64,000 nucleotides of DNA from Staphylotrichum longicolle. Taxonomy: Eukaryota > Ascomycota > Sordariomycetes > Sordariales > Chaetomiaceae. The first letter of the stretch is position 1, and each line of letters starts with the position of its first letter. The translations under genes and the position numbers were made by a program. The notes below the pieces were generated by a model that did not search any database, was not told where the DNA came from, and saw only the letters and a program-made list of their open reading frames with translations. Location: positions 8,432,001 to 8,496,000 of the forward strand of contig JAHCVI010000001.1 of the NCBI GenBank assembly GCA_019096155.1, read 5' to 3'. Shown here piece by piece: positions 12,478 to 22,617 of this stretch.

Positions 12478-12725
12478 GGAGATTCCTTTTTTTCTTTTGT
12501 GTCCCTTTCTTTTGTTTGATTTTGATGATATCCTTTGGTGCTGGGGCTAGTTATGAACATGAAGGTCCGGGGTACGGGTTTGAGTTTGGGTATCATTATT
12601 CATTTCAGTTATTTCATCTTGCTACCCTCCCAACCTTTTCAAGCACACCCAGTATCGTACATCCCGCGCGGTGTGTGAGAGAAATATGCATGAACAACCA
12701 TGACAGTATACAAGACAGGCTCATT

Positions 12726-12747
12726 CCCCCCCCCCCCCCCCCCCCCC
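12726..12747. repeat. 22-base poly-C run
   Basis: An unbroken run of 22 C followed by four G lies between the convergent BUB1 and APN1 genes, five bases past the APN1 stop. On the APN1 transcript it would read as a run of 22 G. Confidence 0.95.
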
Positions 12748-12752
12748 GGGGC

Positions 12753-14186
12753 CTAATCGCTCTCGGCGCAAGAGTCGCACGAGTCCTCGTCCTTCTTCTT
12801 TTTCTTCCCCTTCCCTTTCCCCTTTGTGCCCTTCTTAGCATCCTTCTCCGCCTTCTTGTCCACCTGCTCCTGGATCTTTTGCCGCTCCGATGCGCCCTTC
12901 GCTTGCAGCTTCTCGGCTATTTCTGTGAACTCGGCGCTCTCGGCGTCCATCCCAATGAGGCTTTCGAGCAGCTTGATCTCGTCAGCCCAGACCTGCTTGT
13001 TCTCGACCATCTTCCCGTCCGGCCCCTTCTCATCAATGGGCGTCTCGAGGACCATCGGCAACCCTTGCAGCGGCTCGTGGTTCATGATGTTGTGAAATGC
13101 CCGCAGCCCCAGGCAGCCCGTGCCGATGTTGGCGTGGAGATCCCGGTGCGAGCCAAAGGGCGCCTTGCTGTCGTTGAGATGGAAGGCGCGCAGGTACTTG
13201 ATCCCGACGACGGAGTCGAACTCGGCCATGGTCTTGTCGAAGGCCTCCGGGGTCCGCAGGTCGTAGCCCGCGGCGAAGGCGTGGCACGTGTCGATGCAGA
13301 CGCCGACGCGGGCCTTGTCGTCGACCAGGGCGATGATGTCGCGCAGCTCCTCGAAGCGCGAGCCGACCACGTTGCCGCTGCCGCACATGTTCTCGAGCAG
13401 CGTCACGACCGAGGACGTGGCCTTGTGCGCCTTGTTGAGCTGGGCCGCGATGCGCGCGCAGGCCGCGGCCATGGGCTCGCCGCCCGTCGAGCCCGGATGG
13501 AAGTTGTAGAGGCGGATGCCCAGGGCTTCGCACCGTTGCAGGTCGTCGAGGAAGTTGTCGAAGGCTTGGGTGGCCTTAGCAGCGTCCGCCTGGGCGAGGT
13601 TGACGAGGTAGGAGCCGTGTGGGAGGATGTGTTTGCGTGACTCGTAGCTGTGCTGCTTGAGCAGGGCGTGGAACTGGGTCTTGGCGTCGTCGGCAAGGGG
13701 AGGGCTGGCCCATTTGCGCTGGGACTTGAGGAAGAGGGCGAAGGCGTTGGCGCCGATGTGGGAGGCGTTCTGGATCGCATTCTGGACACCGCCGGCGCCG
13801 GAGACGTGGGCGCCAATATACATTGCCCGCTTGAGCGAGCTGATGGCTGTCCGGGCCGCCAGCGGCATGGCGTTCTCGTCTTTCTTGGAGGCGGTTTTGC
13901 GCTTCTTGGCGGCCGGCTTCTTGGTTTCGATCTCCTTGTCCTCGGCGGGGCCGAGGTTCTCGGGGTTTTCGCCGTCGAGTTCTGGCTCGGTAGTGACAGA
14001 TTTGCGCTTCGAAACGGTCCGTTTGGTCACCTCGATCTTGGACTCGGCCACGACTGTCGTCTTTGTCGAACTGACCTTGCCCGAAGAGGCCGACACCACT
14101 TCCTTAAGTTCCTTTGCCACTCGAGTTTTTGATTCAACTGCCGTTGACTTCGCCTGCGCTGCCTTCCGAGCTGACTGGCGAACCAT
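12753..14186 (-). CDS. APN1: AP endonuclease, endonuclease IV family (APN1)
   Basis: Single exon. The start MVRQSARKAAQ at 14186 gives 477 residues; the same frame opens at 14258, 24 codons earlier. Residues 1-120 are Lys/Thr/Ser rich and probably carry nuclear targeting. The endonuclease IV barrel begins at YIGAHVSGAGG and continues with HPGSTGGE, LLENMCGSGN, CIDTCHAFAAGYD, FHLNDSK, HANIGTG and VLETPID, which supply the His, Glu and Asp ligands of the three-zinc centre. It cleaves the DNA backbone at abasic sites in base excision repair. The C-terminus is a Lys/Gly-rich tail ending in DSCDSCAESD. It is convergent with BUB1 and divergent from the F-box gene. Confidence 0.95.
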   Translation of the reverse strand: MVRQSARKAAQAKSTAVESKTRVAKELKEVVSASSGKVSSTKTTVVAESKIEVTKRTVSKRKSVTTEPELDGENPENLGPAEDKEIETKKPAAKKRKTASKKDENAMPLAARTAISSLKRAMYIGAHVSGAGGVQNAIQNASHIGANAFALFLKSQRKWASPPLADDAKTQFHALLKQHSYESRKHILPHGSYLVNLAQADAAKATQAFDNFLDDLQRCEALGIRLYNFHPGSTGGEPMAAACARIAAQLNKAHKATSSVVTLLENMCGSGNVVGSRFEELRDIIALVDDKARVGVCIDTCHAFAAGYDLRTPEAFDKTMAEFDSVVGIKYLRAFHLNDSKAPFGSHRDLHANIGTGCLGLRAFHNIMNHEPLQGLPMVLETPIDEKGPDGKMVENKQVWADEIKLLESLIGMDAESAEFTEIAEKLQAKGASERQKIQEQVDKKAEKDAKKGTKGKGKGKKKKKDEDSCDSCAESD

Positions 14187-16464
14187 TGTAGAGATGACAA
14201 CTGCCTTCTCGGGCCAATTGGTGGTGGTGGTTGCAAATGGGTCACCTTCAGTTTCCAAACCGAGTCGCGCACAGAAGCGGCCCTTGAAACCGAACTGGAG
14301 CTCCGACTCAAAGACGCGGTTGAGACGCGCCGCGACGTCACGTGGGTCTCTCTGATTTCAATCAATTCCATCCCGGCTCTAGCACAGTGTCAGCACCTAC
14401 TCCATACCTTACCTAACGTTAACTTAGAAAGCCCCACACTCAGCACACTCAGCGCATTGCAGTGCTTTCACACTGCAAAGCAACCCTGATACATGCCCAG
14501 CACCACATCTCCAATTCAGCCACCTTTGACGATTTGACCTTCCTCATCAGGCATCCGGACAGTCGGACTATTTCTCCGACATGTTCTGCGTCGATGGTTT
14601 GGTTGCGGCGGCCCAATCTCGACCCAGACTTGAGCTGACGCAGGCCCGGCGTTGAGAGGATAGTGGATGTCAGCCAGGCAGCCGCCGGAAGAGTCTCTCC
14701 TCCCACGATCCCCACACGACGTTTTGTATCCTGACGACGGGAGCCATTCACAAAAGCTGGCGCGGAACACCTCCGCGATTCCAGCTGTTTTATCACGTCG
14801 CATTCGGCCCCGTTTTTTCGGACTTTCAGTTTTTGTTGGAGCAGCTCCCTGCCTGAACGCACTTCGATCCTGGCAGGGAACGAAGAGAACTGCAACAGGC
14901 TCTTGCGGGCAGAAACCACCAGCATCAACCTACCTTACACTCTCTACTGTGTGGAGTGTTGATGTCTGATTGAGGCTTGGCAGGTTTGTGCAGAGCCGAT
15001 CGTGTCTTCACAACCCCTGTCCACGCCAACTCACATCAGCATGTCAATCCAATGACATTGCCGGTTGAGCGGCAGCGAAGGGTGGGTCTCTGCTATTTTT
15101 GTTCACAAGCTCCATCGCAGGATCCCCTCCCACACCAACGACGAAGGCGGCGGCCACCAGATGGACCAACACAACTCGATCTTACGGCCATTGCTTGCTT
15201 ACAGAACGCCGTTATGAATGGAACAAAGGAGCTGTAACTCATAGCTTTTCTGTCATTACTTCTTCTTGCTTTTTCTTTTCTTTTCTTTTTTTTTTTTCCA
15301 CCTTTTGTTCTTGTCAATATCACATTGAATTCTGCTGGTTTGGCAGAACGACTGGTCTTGGATTCGCATCATCTGTCCCACATCCGGGTTCGGGATTGCA
15401 GTACATCAGCCATTGTGGCCATTCTTTGAGAGCGGCAGAATCGTTCATGGACAAAGGCAGCCCGGTGGTGGCTCTCCAGAGGCGTGCTTACGTCCCACCA
15501 GCGGCGGTGTTTGAACACCTGGGCCAAGCAGATGGGGCGTCAAGGATGAAGAGCCTCGGCCGGTCGATTGGAGACATTCCAGAAAGGGGTCCTCAGGCCG
15601 GAAGGAGGGTCCGTCCATGACTCCATATTGGGGATATCAATCAACTTTACACAGCACAAAGCTCCTCATCGGGAGCCGAGAACATGCTGAGACTTGGCGA
15701 TCAGTTGTCCGATCCCTGCGAAGAATGGCCGTGCAGTCAATGAGATGCTGAATGTTCATGTAAGGACGGGGCAGACACGCTAGGGAGATTCCGTCGATGC
15801 GATCCAGGGACCTTGACAGGGGAGTTGTGCAGCGAAGGAATGGTTGGCGCCTTGGGGGCTTACAAAGCCTTGGCGCATCTCATGCAGCGAAGCACACCCC
15901 CCTTGACCCCCAAGTCGTCAGCTCGGTGCCGCCAACACGCTGCGCCCCAAAAATCGCCCTTCTAGATCTGTACGCAGGAGGCATCGCAGACACCCTTCCC
16001 TGACCCCTTACGAAAGTTACGAACCTCAAGACCCTTGACGGATACGGAGCCGACCAGTCAATTGCTGTGGCGTTGTGTGCCATCTGCCGTCCTGCCGGTG
16101 TGCCGTGCTGCGTTGCACCGACTCTCTTGCCATCTCAGCGCCAACAGCAGCAGCCCGCTGCAGCAAGTGCAGCAAGTGCAGCAAGTGCAGCAAGTGCAGC
16201 GCCAACAAACTGCAGCGCCAACTCCAGCGCCAAACCATCTCAATCCCACATCCCACATCCCACATCCCACATCCCAGCAACCATCCCATCCCCTCATCCC
16301 TCGAAGGGCGGACCCTGTGCCCTGTGCCCTGTGCGACAGCCATCTCGTACCACCGGACCCATCCCATCCCGATGGCGAGCCACAACGCCGGCCCATGATA
16401 CTCTGGCTCGACAACCGGCTGCCGTGATCGCATCCAGCCCGGGCTCCGTCGCCAGGTCGCCAGT
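14187..16464. other. Intergenic: divergent APN1/F-box gene upstream region
   Basis: About 2.3 kb. Open frames here show no recognisable domain. There is a T-rich pyrimidine tract at about 15254-15300, and three tandem repeats close to the F-box start codon (separate entry). Confidence 0.55.
16160..16334 (+). repeat. Three short tandem repeats in the F-box gene leader
   Basis: GCAGCAAGT is repeated about 4.5 times at 16160-16200, TCCCACA four times at 16244-16271, and CCTGTGC three times at 16314-16334. All lie within 310 bases upstream of the ATG at 16465. Confidence 0.9.
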
Positions 16465-19400
16465 ATGACAGCCGCCGACACTGACATGGTGGTCGGCGAG
16501 GCCAGGCGGCCGTCAATCGAGAAGAAACCCATCGTCTTGCCCGACGCCGACCATGCCCCCGACAAAGAGCGCCCCGCCTTCGAGCGCCTACCCGACGAAA
16601 TCATTCAACAGTATGCGCCGTCTCTAGTATCTCTGTCGTCGTTGCTCTCTGGGGTTATGTAAAGACGTCTTGCTTGCCCAGATACTCACCCAATATGACA
16701 GGATCCTCCAGGTGACCGACGCCAATGGCTTTGCATCGCTGGCCCTGATCAACGCAAAATGGAGAAGCGTCGCCCAGCAAGCTCACCTCTACGCTCACCA
16801 CCTCGCGAGCTGCCCGTCGTATTCCATGAGCCACAGGAGCCCCCCACAAGCCGCGAGCGACCATGACTTGCCACGGCTCCGCCGGCTCTTTGCCAAAGAG
16901 GTCAAGCGCAACCTGTTCGACGCCTATCTGCGCCCCAGCCAGACCATCATCAAGATCATTTCGAACTCGATCAGTTCCTCGTCGTGTCCGGGCGGGGAGG
17001 GCATACAGTTCAGCCCCTCGCCCAAGGGCCACCACCTGCTGGCCTACAACTCGTCCAGGATACACGTCATCGACGTCCGCGCTCCTGAGATTGCAGTGAC
17101 GAGGGAATTCAAGATCCTGCGTCGCCCTGCTGCCACATGTATCAACGACGAAGGCACCATGCTCGCCGTTTTGTTGACTGAGATGGAGGTGGACATCTAC
17201 GACCTCACCCAGACACCCCCGAAACGAACTCACTCCATGATCCTGGACCATAGCCCCCGTGCCATCGCCCTCTCGCCCTGCGGCTCCGTCTTGGCCGCCG
17301 CCTACGAAGGCGGCATTGAAGTCTCCTCTCTGAATCCGGGTGCCATGGCAACCGACAGGAGAGCAGTCAAGTGCGACGGGGTCGATGCTCTGACTTTCTC
17401 TTTTGATGGGACGCAGATCTTGGGGACGACGGTGCAATCGTCGCAACCCAACACGGTCATTTTGACTGCCCCCTACTATGATCCGGGAAGCCACATGGCC
17501 GATGACAATATCAGCGCTCTCTGGACGACGTCGATTCTCTTTCCGAATACCAGCCGCGACTGCAGCCATGCGGTTCTGGTGCAGAACGGCAAGTTCGAGG
17601 AGGCAGCTTGGGCATTTACCTATGACAGGAGCTTTGAAACCTTCCGAGCCGTACGCATCGATGATCTGCGGAATGGCACAACCTACTTCACTGGGCCGGT
17701 CCCCAGCCCAAACTCGCAAGCTCGCCTTCTCCCATGCACCCTGCCCGCAGCTTCCTACTATGGCGACCTGGTCTCGGCCGGCTTTCAGGGCAAGGAAATC
17801 TGGGTTTACGGCGTGCCCGAGGATCTGGACGCAGTGCCGGAAACCGCAAACGCCGGCGCTGATAGCGGGTCGAACGCCAACGGACTTGCTCGTCGAAACA
17901 GCGGCCCCTCGATACGCTCCAGCGTGAGGATACAAGAGAACAACGACTCTACGAGGGTACCTCAATGGCAGATTCTATGCGACAAGCTTCGCAACACCTT
18001 TGTTGCTGGCTCAAAGGTCGGCGAGCTTGAGGGTATCAACACGGTCAAGTTCGTGGCGGATTTTGGAGACTCGTCCATGAAGGAACGGTTGATTGTGGGT
18101 GCACGGGGGGTTGTGCCAAACATCTGTGTGACCGACGATGAGGGCATCGACTTCGTGGATGGCGGCCGTATCACCATAATGGATTTTGACTACGGCATCA
18201 CGGACGGCACCGTTCGGGAGTACAGCATCGAAGTTGGGACCAAGGAACCCGAGGTGCTCGAGGAAGAGCACCGCGATATGGCGACGGAGGTGGCCATCGT
18301 CCGTCGACGCACAGTGGCCCAGAAACGAGGAAGTCGCAGCGCCGCCGTCATGCGTAGCGTGACAAGCGCTGGCCGGGCACCGCCAATGCCCTCGATGCCT
18401 ACACTGCCGACGCAGCCGTCTGGGAGCGCCGAAGACGACGAGGACGACCCGCTTCTGCCTCGCCGAATAGGCGCTCTTCCCACGAGAAGTGTACCACAAG
18501 CGGCAACCGGGGAGGAGATGGAGACCCAGTCCATCGAAGAGCAGGAGGCTCTAGACGCACCTTACGCCCATGCGAGCCCTCGATCGGGCACAACGCTCCG
18601 GCGCGCCGCCACGGCTGCCGCTAATAACCGCCAACTCCATCCGTCAGCAGCCGCCGGCGGACACATTGTATATCGCAGAGCGGACGGGCGTGCTGAACAC
18701 CCGCACGAGAGCGACGCCGACAACTGGGTACCGCCGCCGCCACCGTATCAGAAAGAAGATCCAGGTGATCTGCCTTCGTTCCTGCGCCACACCGTGATCC
18801 TCCCACCCGCAGGCTCCAGCGCACAACCACCCGAGAAGCCGGCGGAGCAGGCCCGAGACAGGCAAGCGAACCGGAATTCGTCCGCCTCTATGCACCAGCA
18901 GCACCGTCGTGCCCAAACGGCTGCGTCTGCCAATCGATACTCCTCCCCTGTCCCTCCGGTCCCCCCGCTTCCATCACTGTCCAACATCCCGCCAGTGCCC
19001 CCCATGCCGGCCCTTCCCCCTGGGGTGGCTGGTTCATCGCTCCCCCAGGTTCCTCCTCTTACGCATGCTCCATCTCATGGGCGCGGGGGGAGTTTAGGGG
19101 CCTCATCGTCCAATGATGATGCGGCGCGGCCAACGTCAAGGAGTTCGCGGTATCTCGAGGGAGAGAACATTTACGACGTCTCACCGCCCGACTCGCCATC
19201 CATGCCGCCGGTGGGACAACACGTCTCTCGTGAACCGAGTGACAGCCGGCAGGTGAGCGGCTCTGAACCACCAAAGCAAACGAACACGGTGCCACCCACG
19301 TCGCTCCTGGCTGCAACTGAAGGTGTGGTTACAACCGCGAACGGGTTTCAGACGGTTTCTGTGTCCCCAGAAGGTGGCCATTCAACGATGGATGCACAGG

Positions 19401-20556
19401 CCCCTGCCCAAGTAACCAGCAGACTCTCGCCACCCGAGACCGATGCCCCGGTTATAAGACGCCTGTCCGTGTCGAGGACGTGGCCCGTCCAGCCGATGCC
19501 GATCAACACCAACAACACCGCTGCTGGATACCCATACTCGGCGCCGCCAATCAACAGCGAAACCCTGTCCGGGTCCTTCTCATCTCCCTCCGGAGGCGAG
19601 AAAATGCCAAATGCTGCCAACCGCACCTCTGCATCCCGGCCCTTGTCTGGCAGCTTCCAGCTCCCAGGCATCCCCACTGACGGCCTCATGAGCGGCGACC
19701 TCAGCTGGCACCGAACCTCGTATCAACGCCCAGTCTCGCAACAACAGCACTACTCCTTCCCCCGCCCGCGTCCCCAATCCCCACCGCCCACTTCCCGGCC
19801 GGCACCACCCTCCAACAGCCCCAACCTCGGCGACCGTACGACATGTCCCCAGCCCTCCCCGACGAGGACATGCCGCTCATCATCAGCACCCCCAAGGGCG
19901 TCTCGGGCGCTTTCGACCCGCCCGACCGCCACCCCTCGGAACGCCGCGCCGAAACACCCATTCTTCAGCCCGTCCCGCGCCACCCGCGCCCGCAAACCCA
20001 GGCCGCCATCCTCCGCCCAGCGCAGGACCGTCTCGACACCATCTACCCAGCCACCCAGGTCCCACCACCCCACCAACAGCAGCAGCCTGTCAGCGGCGGC
20101 GGTCTCCTCACCGTGCCCCCGCCCTCAGCGCCGGGGTCCACCTCGACGTCCTTCTCCCGGCGCGTGCCGAGCCTCAACAGGAAGCAGAGCCGCGCGGAGC
20201 GGTCGGCGGCCAAGAACGTGGCGGACGCCAAGAAGCGGGGGTGGACGGGGCGGTCGACGCGGGGCAAGAGCGGGCGGAGGGGCAAGAGCAAGGGGGGCAA
20301 GAAGGGCAAGGACTTTGACGCGGCGAGCAGCGCCGCGTGGACCGACGTCACGGTCACGGCGTATAGCGTGCGCTCGGCGTTTGGTGGTGGTGGCAGTGGG
20401 GGAGGGGGTTGTTTAGGGGGGACGGGGGGGAGGGGCAGGATGGGAAGGAGGGGAGGGGTGGGAAGGGGAGGTGCGTTGTTATGTGAGCGGGAATGTTGTG
20501 AGCGGGAGTGTTGTGTATGGTATGGTAGGGAGGGGAGGGAAGGGTGGATTGGGTAA
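16465..20556 (+). CDS. Large F-box protein with beta-propeller-like region and Pro-rich tail (one frame break)
   Basis: Exon 1 (16465..16610) ends inside an F-box, RPAFERLPDEIIQQ, and splices at 16702 to ILQVTDANGFASLALINAKW, completing the F-box at about residues 35-75. The next 450 residues contain repeated short beta-strand patterns such as IQFSPSPKGHHLLAY, AIALSPCGSVLAAAYEGG and ALTFSFDGTQILGT, which look like WD40 blades. After about residue 530 the protein is disordered, Ser/Pro rich, with many PPVPP motifs. The frame shifts by one near 19831 and continues as SPALPDEDMPLIISTPKGV, then a basic tail. The last 60 residues are Gly/Arg runs and the true stop is uncertain. The F-box suggests an SCF ubiquitin-ligase adaptor; substrate unknown. 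Confidence 0.8.
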
Positions 20557-21304
20557 TAATGGGTTTGGGTGGGCTTGGTTGGTCGGTTTTATATGTCCTG
20601 GCGGATCTCTGACCGCTTGAATTTGGGTTGGCGAGCGGGGGACATACCTTACAGCGGAGGATCTTGGTTTTCCCTTTTGTGGGTGGTTTCATGTGATGAT
20701 GAATGTCTTTTGGGTTGGAATCAGCGATGGGGAGCAGCAGCAGCAAGCAAGCGAGTGAGAGCGTTACATGTGTATCTCTGTGTCCTGGGGGCCATTTTTC
20801 GTTTTATCGGCCGGTTGGTTCTTTTTTGCTGGTGGACTTGGATAGCAATATGATACCACTGGATACGAAACATGAGAGAGTAGTTCTGGGTTGCGAGAAC
20901 TGTACTGTCCTTTGATGGAGTCTGAGTTGGCTTGTGTTCTCATGCTGTTGTTCCACGCAGCTACGAGTTTTGGCTGCGCCTGAGAAGAGGGTGCTGCAGA
21001 GGTGTATGTATGTTAAGAGGAGCAGTTTTGACTTGTTCCAAACCTGCTGCGTATTTGACCACCTCACACCGACAGTCCCATCATGCCTTCACAGTCCCAA
21101 GCTCATCCCGGCCCTTATTCTTCCCTGATCTCCATCACGCGTTGACAGCAACACCCAAAGGCCCGCCGCAGTCCAGGAGTCTTCCCTTTCTCTTATACTC
21201 CTCCATCATATTCTCGTTTTCACCGCCATGTCACCCGTGGCGAGACGTCGTAGCTGACCAACCGAGATGCCCACTCAGAGAAAGAGGCATCTCAGTCCCG
21301 CCGG
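20557..21304. other. Intergenic: convergent 3' regions
   Basis: G-rich then T-rich sequence without a supported gene, between the F-box gene and the small Cys-rich gene. Confidence 0.5.
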
Positions 21305-21673
21305 CTAGCTAGTGTTTGCCTGAGTCCTGGCAAGGCCTGGTGCTGGTACCAGTTCCACATGTCCCGCTGCCGCCAGCTTCCCCCTTTCTGCCGCCGCCAG
21401 CCCCCTCGCCCCACTGCCAGACTCCCCATCCCGCTCCCGGCCTGGGCATGCCCGCCCAGATATCCCGTAGCTCGTCCCGCTGGGCCCGCTGCTGTACCGG
21501 CCGTGGCTCCCATCGATCCTCGGCGGGTTGCACTCGGCGCAGCGGTAACCCAGCCGTCGCGTGCCCGAGTAGGCGTTTCTGCAGGTCGCGCCGCCGGGAC
21601 AGGGGCAGTTTGTTGATTGCGGGATGGTGTAGGAGTGCCCGCAGGGGTAGTGATAGGTCGTCCACTCGCACAT
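21305..21673 (-). CDS. Small Cys-rich protein, unknown function
   Basis: A 122-residue single exon starting MCEWTTYHYPCGHSYTIP. Cysteines are arranged as PCGH, NCPCPGG, CRN and RCAEC in the first 60 residues, suggesting a small zinc-binding fold. The second half is Gly/Arg/Ala rich and may not be structured. There is no signal peptide. Short intracellular fungal proteins with this MCEW...CGH start exist to my recollection, but I cannot name a function. The dense overlap of other open frames here means the C-terminal half should be taken with care. Confidence 0.55.
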   Translation of the reverse strand: MCEWTTYHYPCGHSYTIPQSTNCPCPGGATCRNAYSGTRRLGYRCAECNPPRIDGSHGRYSSGPSGTSYGISGRACPGRERDGESGSGARGLAAAERGKLAAAGHVELVPAPGLARTQANTS

Positions 21674-22017
21674 TGTTGTTCAGTGTCGTTGTTGTTGGGG
21701 TTGTTAGTTGGGGAGGATGAGATTGGGGAGTAGTTGGCACGGAGGGTTGTTGGTTGTGACTTATATACTGGCATGTAGAAACATAAAACCTGGAATGACT
21801 TTGTGCCTGCTTCATTACTTCATGATTGCAGGTGTTGACGGTCGACATTGCATGATCTCGAGACGAGACTTCATGTTGGCGTCAGACGCGGGTTGCCCTG
21901 ACTGTCTGAGCCTGGGGGTGATACAGTTTCTTGCCCTGACAGCAAAACAAAACGACAGAACCCTCAGTGCATGAGCTCAAATGCAGTCGACTCGTGGAGT
22001 TGGCCGCGATGGCCAGC
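21674..22017. other. Intergenic
   Basis: Upstream region of the small Cys-rich gene and the 3' region of the next small gene; nothing else seen. Confidence 0.5.
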
Positions 22018-22284
22018 TCAACTCCTCCCTGTCCCGGTATTGCTCCCTCCCTGCCCAGCCATCTCCTCGACAGCCCCAACATGTGCCTCTGGTGTTGCAG
22101 TGTCCGTGCCCTGTCCCGTGGCGTGCAGTCCCGCTGAACCTCCCGACGATGCTCCTCCTTTCTCGGCTCTCTGGTGGATATCGGCCTTCAAGGAGTCTGG
22201 GACCGGGTGAGGAGATGCGGCTGTCTCGACTGGGGGCCCATCGGCGGCCGCGATGGGGTTGCCGCGGCTGGAGTTTGTTGCCAT
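22018..22284 (-). CDS. Small hydrophilic Gly/Ser/Ala-rich protein, unknown
   Basis: An 88-residue frame from ATG at 22284. It is entirely hydrophilic, with segments like ADIHQRAEKGG, GGSAGLHATGQGTD and EEMAGQGGSN, and no Cys or Trp. The composition resembles small stress or conidiation-associated disordered proteins of filamentous fungi, but no motif fixes the identity. The upstream frame continues to 22389, but the extra residues are hydrophobic and Cys containing, and look non-coding. Confidence 0.4.
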   Translation of the reverse strand: MATNSSRGNPIAAADGPPVETAASPHPVPDSLKADIHQRAEKGGASSGGSAGLHATGQGTDTATPEAHVGAVEEMAGQGGSNTGTGRS

Positions 22285-22617
22285 TTTTTTCTCTGAAGTT
22301 TTGCGTCTTCTCGGGTGTTGTTTGCTTGAACAGTGAAGTCTGAGGGTAAAGAAACAGGATGTTGTAAGTAGGAAGGGAAACAGCAACAAGGCTGAGACTC
22401 AGGGAAGTCCTATGATGTCATTGGATGGTTGAGAGGAAACTGCGGGGCGCAGATCAAGAGAGGTTGACAGAAAGCTCGGACCTCATCTCTGCGCTCCAAG
22501 CTCAGCCTCGCTCACCTCGGTGAACATTGTGCTGTGTAAATATTTGGATCCTGGCAAGAGTTGCAAGACTGTTTCAGTGAGCATGCGACAGCCGTTCATG
22601 CGGCACACACTGCACCG
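22285..22617. other. Intergenic: divergent upstream region
   Basis: Upstream sequence of the small hydrophilic gene and of the mitochondrial protein gene. No gene seen. Confidence 0.5.

Noticed and set aside
12456..13640. 394-codon plus-strand frame through the poly-C run
   Set aside because: Antisense to APN1, whose catalytic motifs are unambiguous.
16160..16334. CRISPR-like direct repeats
   Set aside because: Units are 7-9 bases and contiguous with no spacers; this is eukaryotic nuclear DNA.
16655..17965. 436-codon open frame on the minus strand
   Set aside because: It lies opposite the F-box gene coding sequence; its residues mirror the C/G-rich third positions of the sense gene and show no domain.
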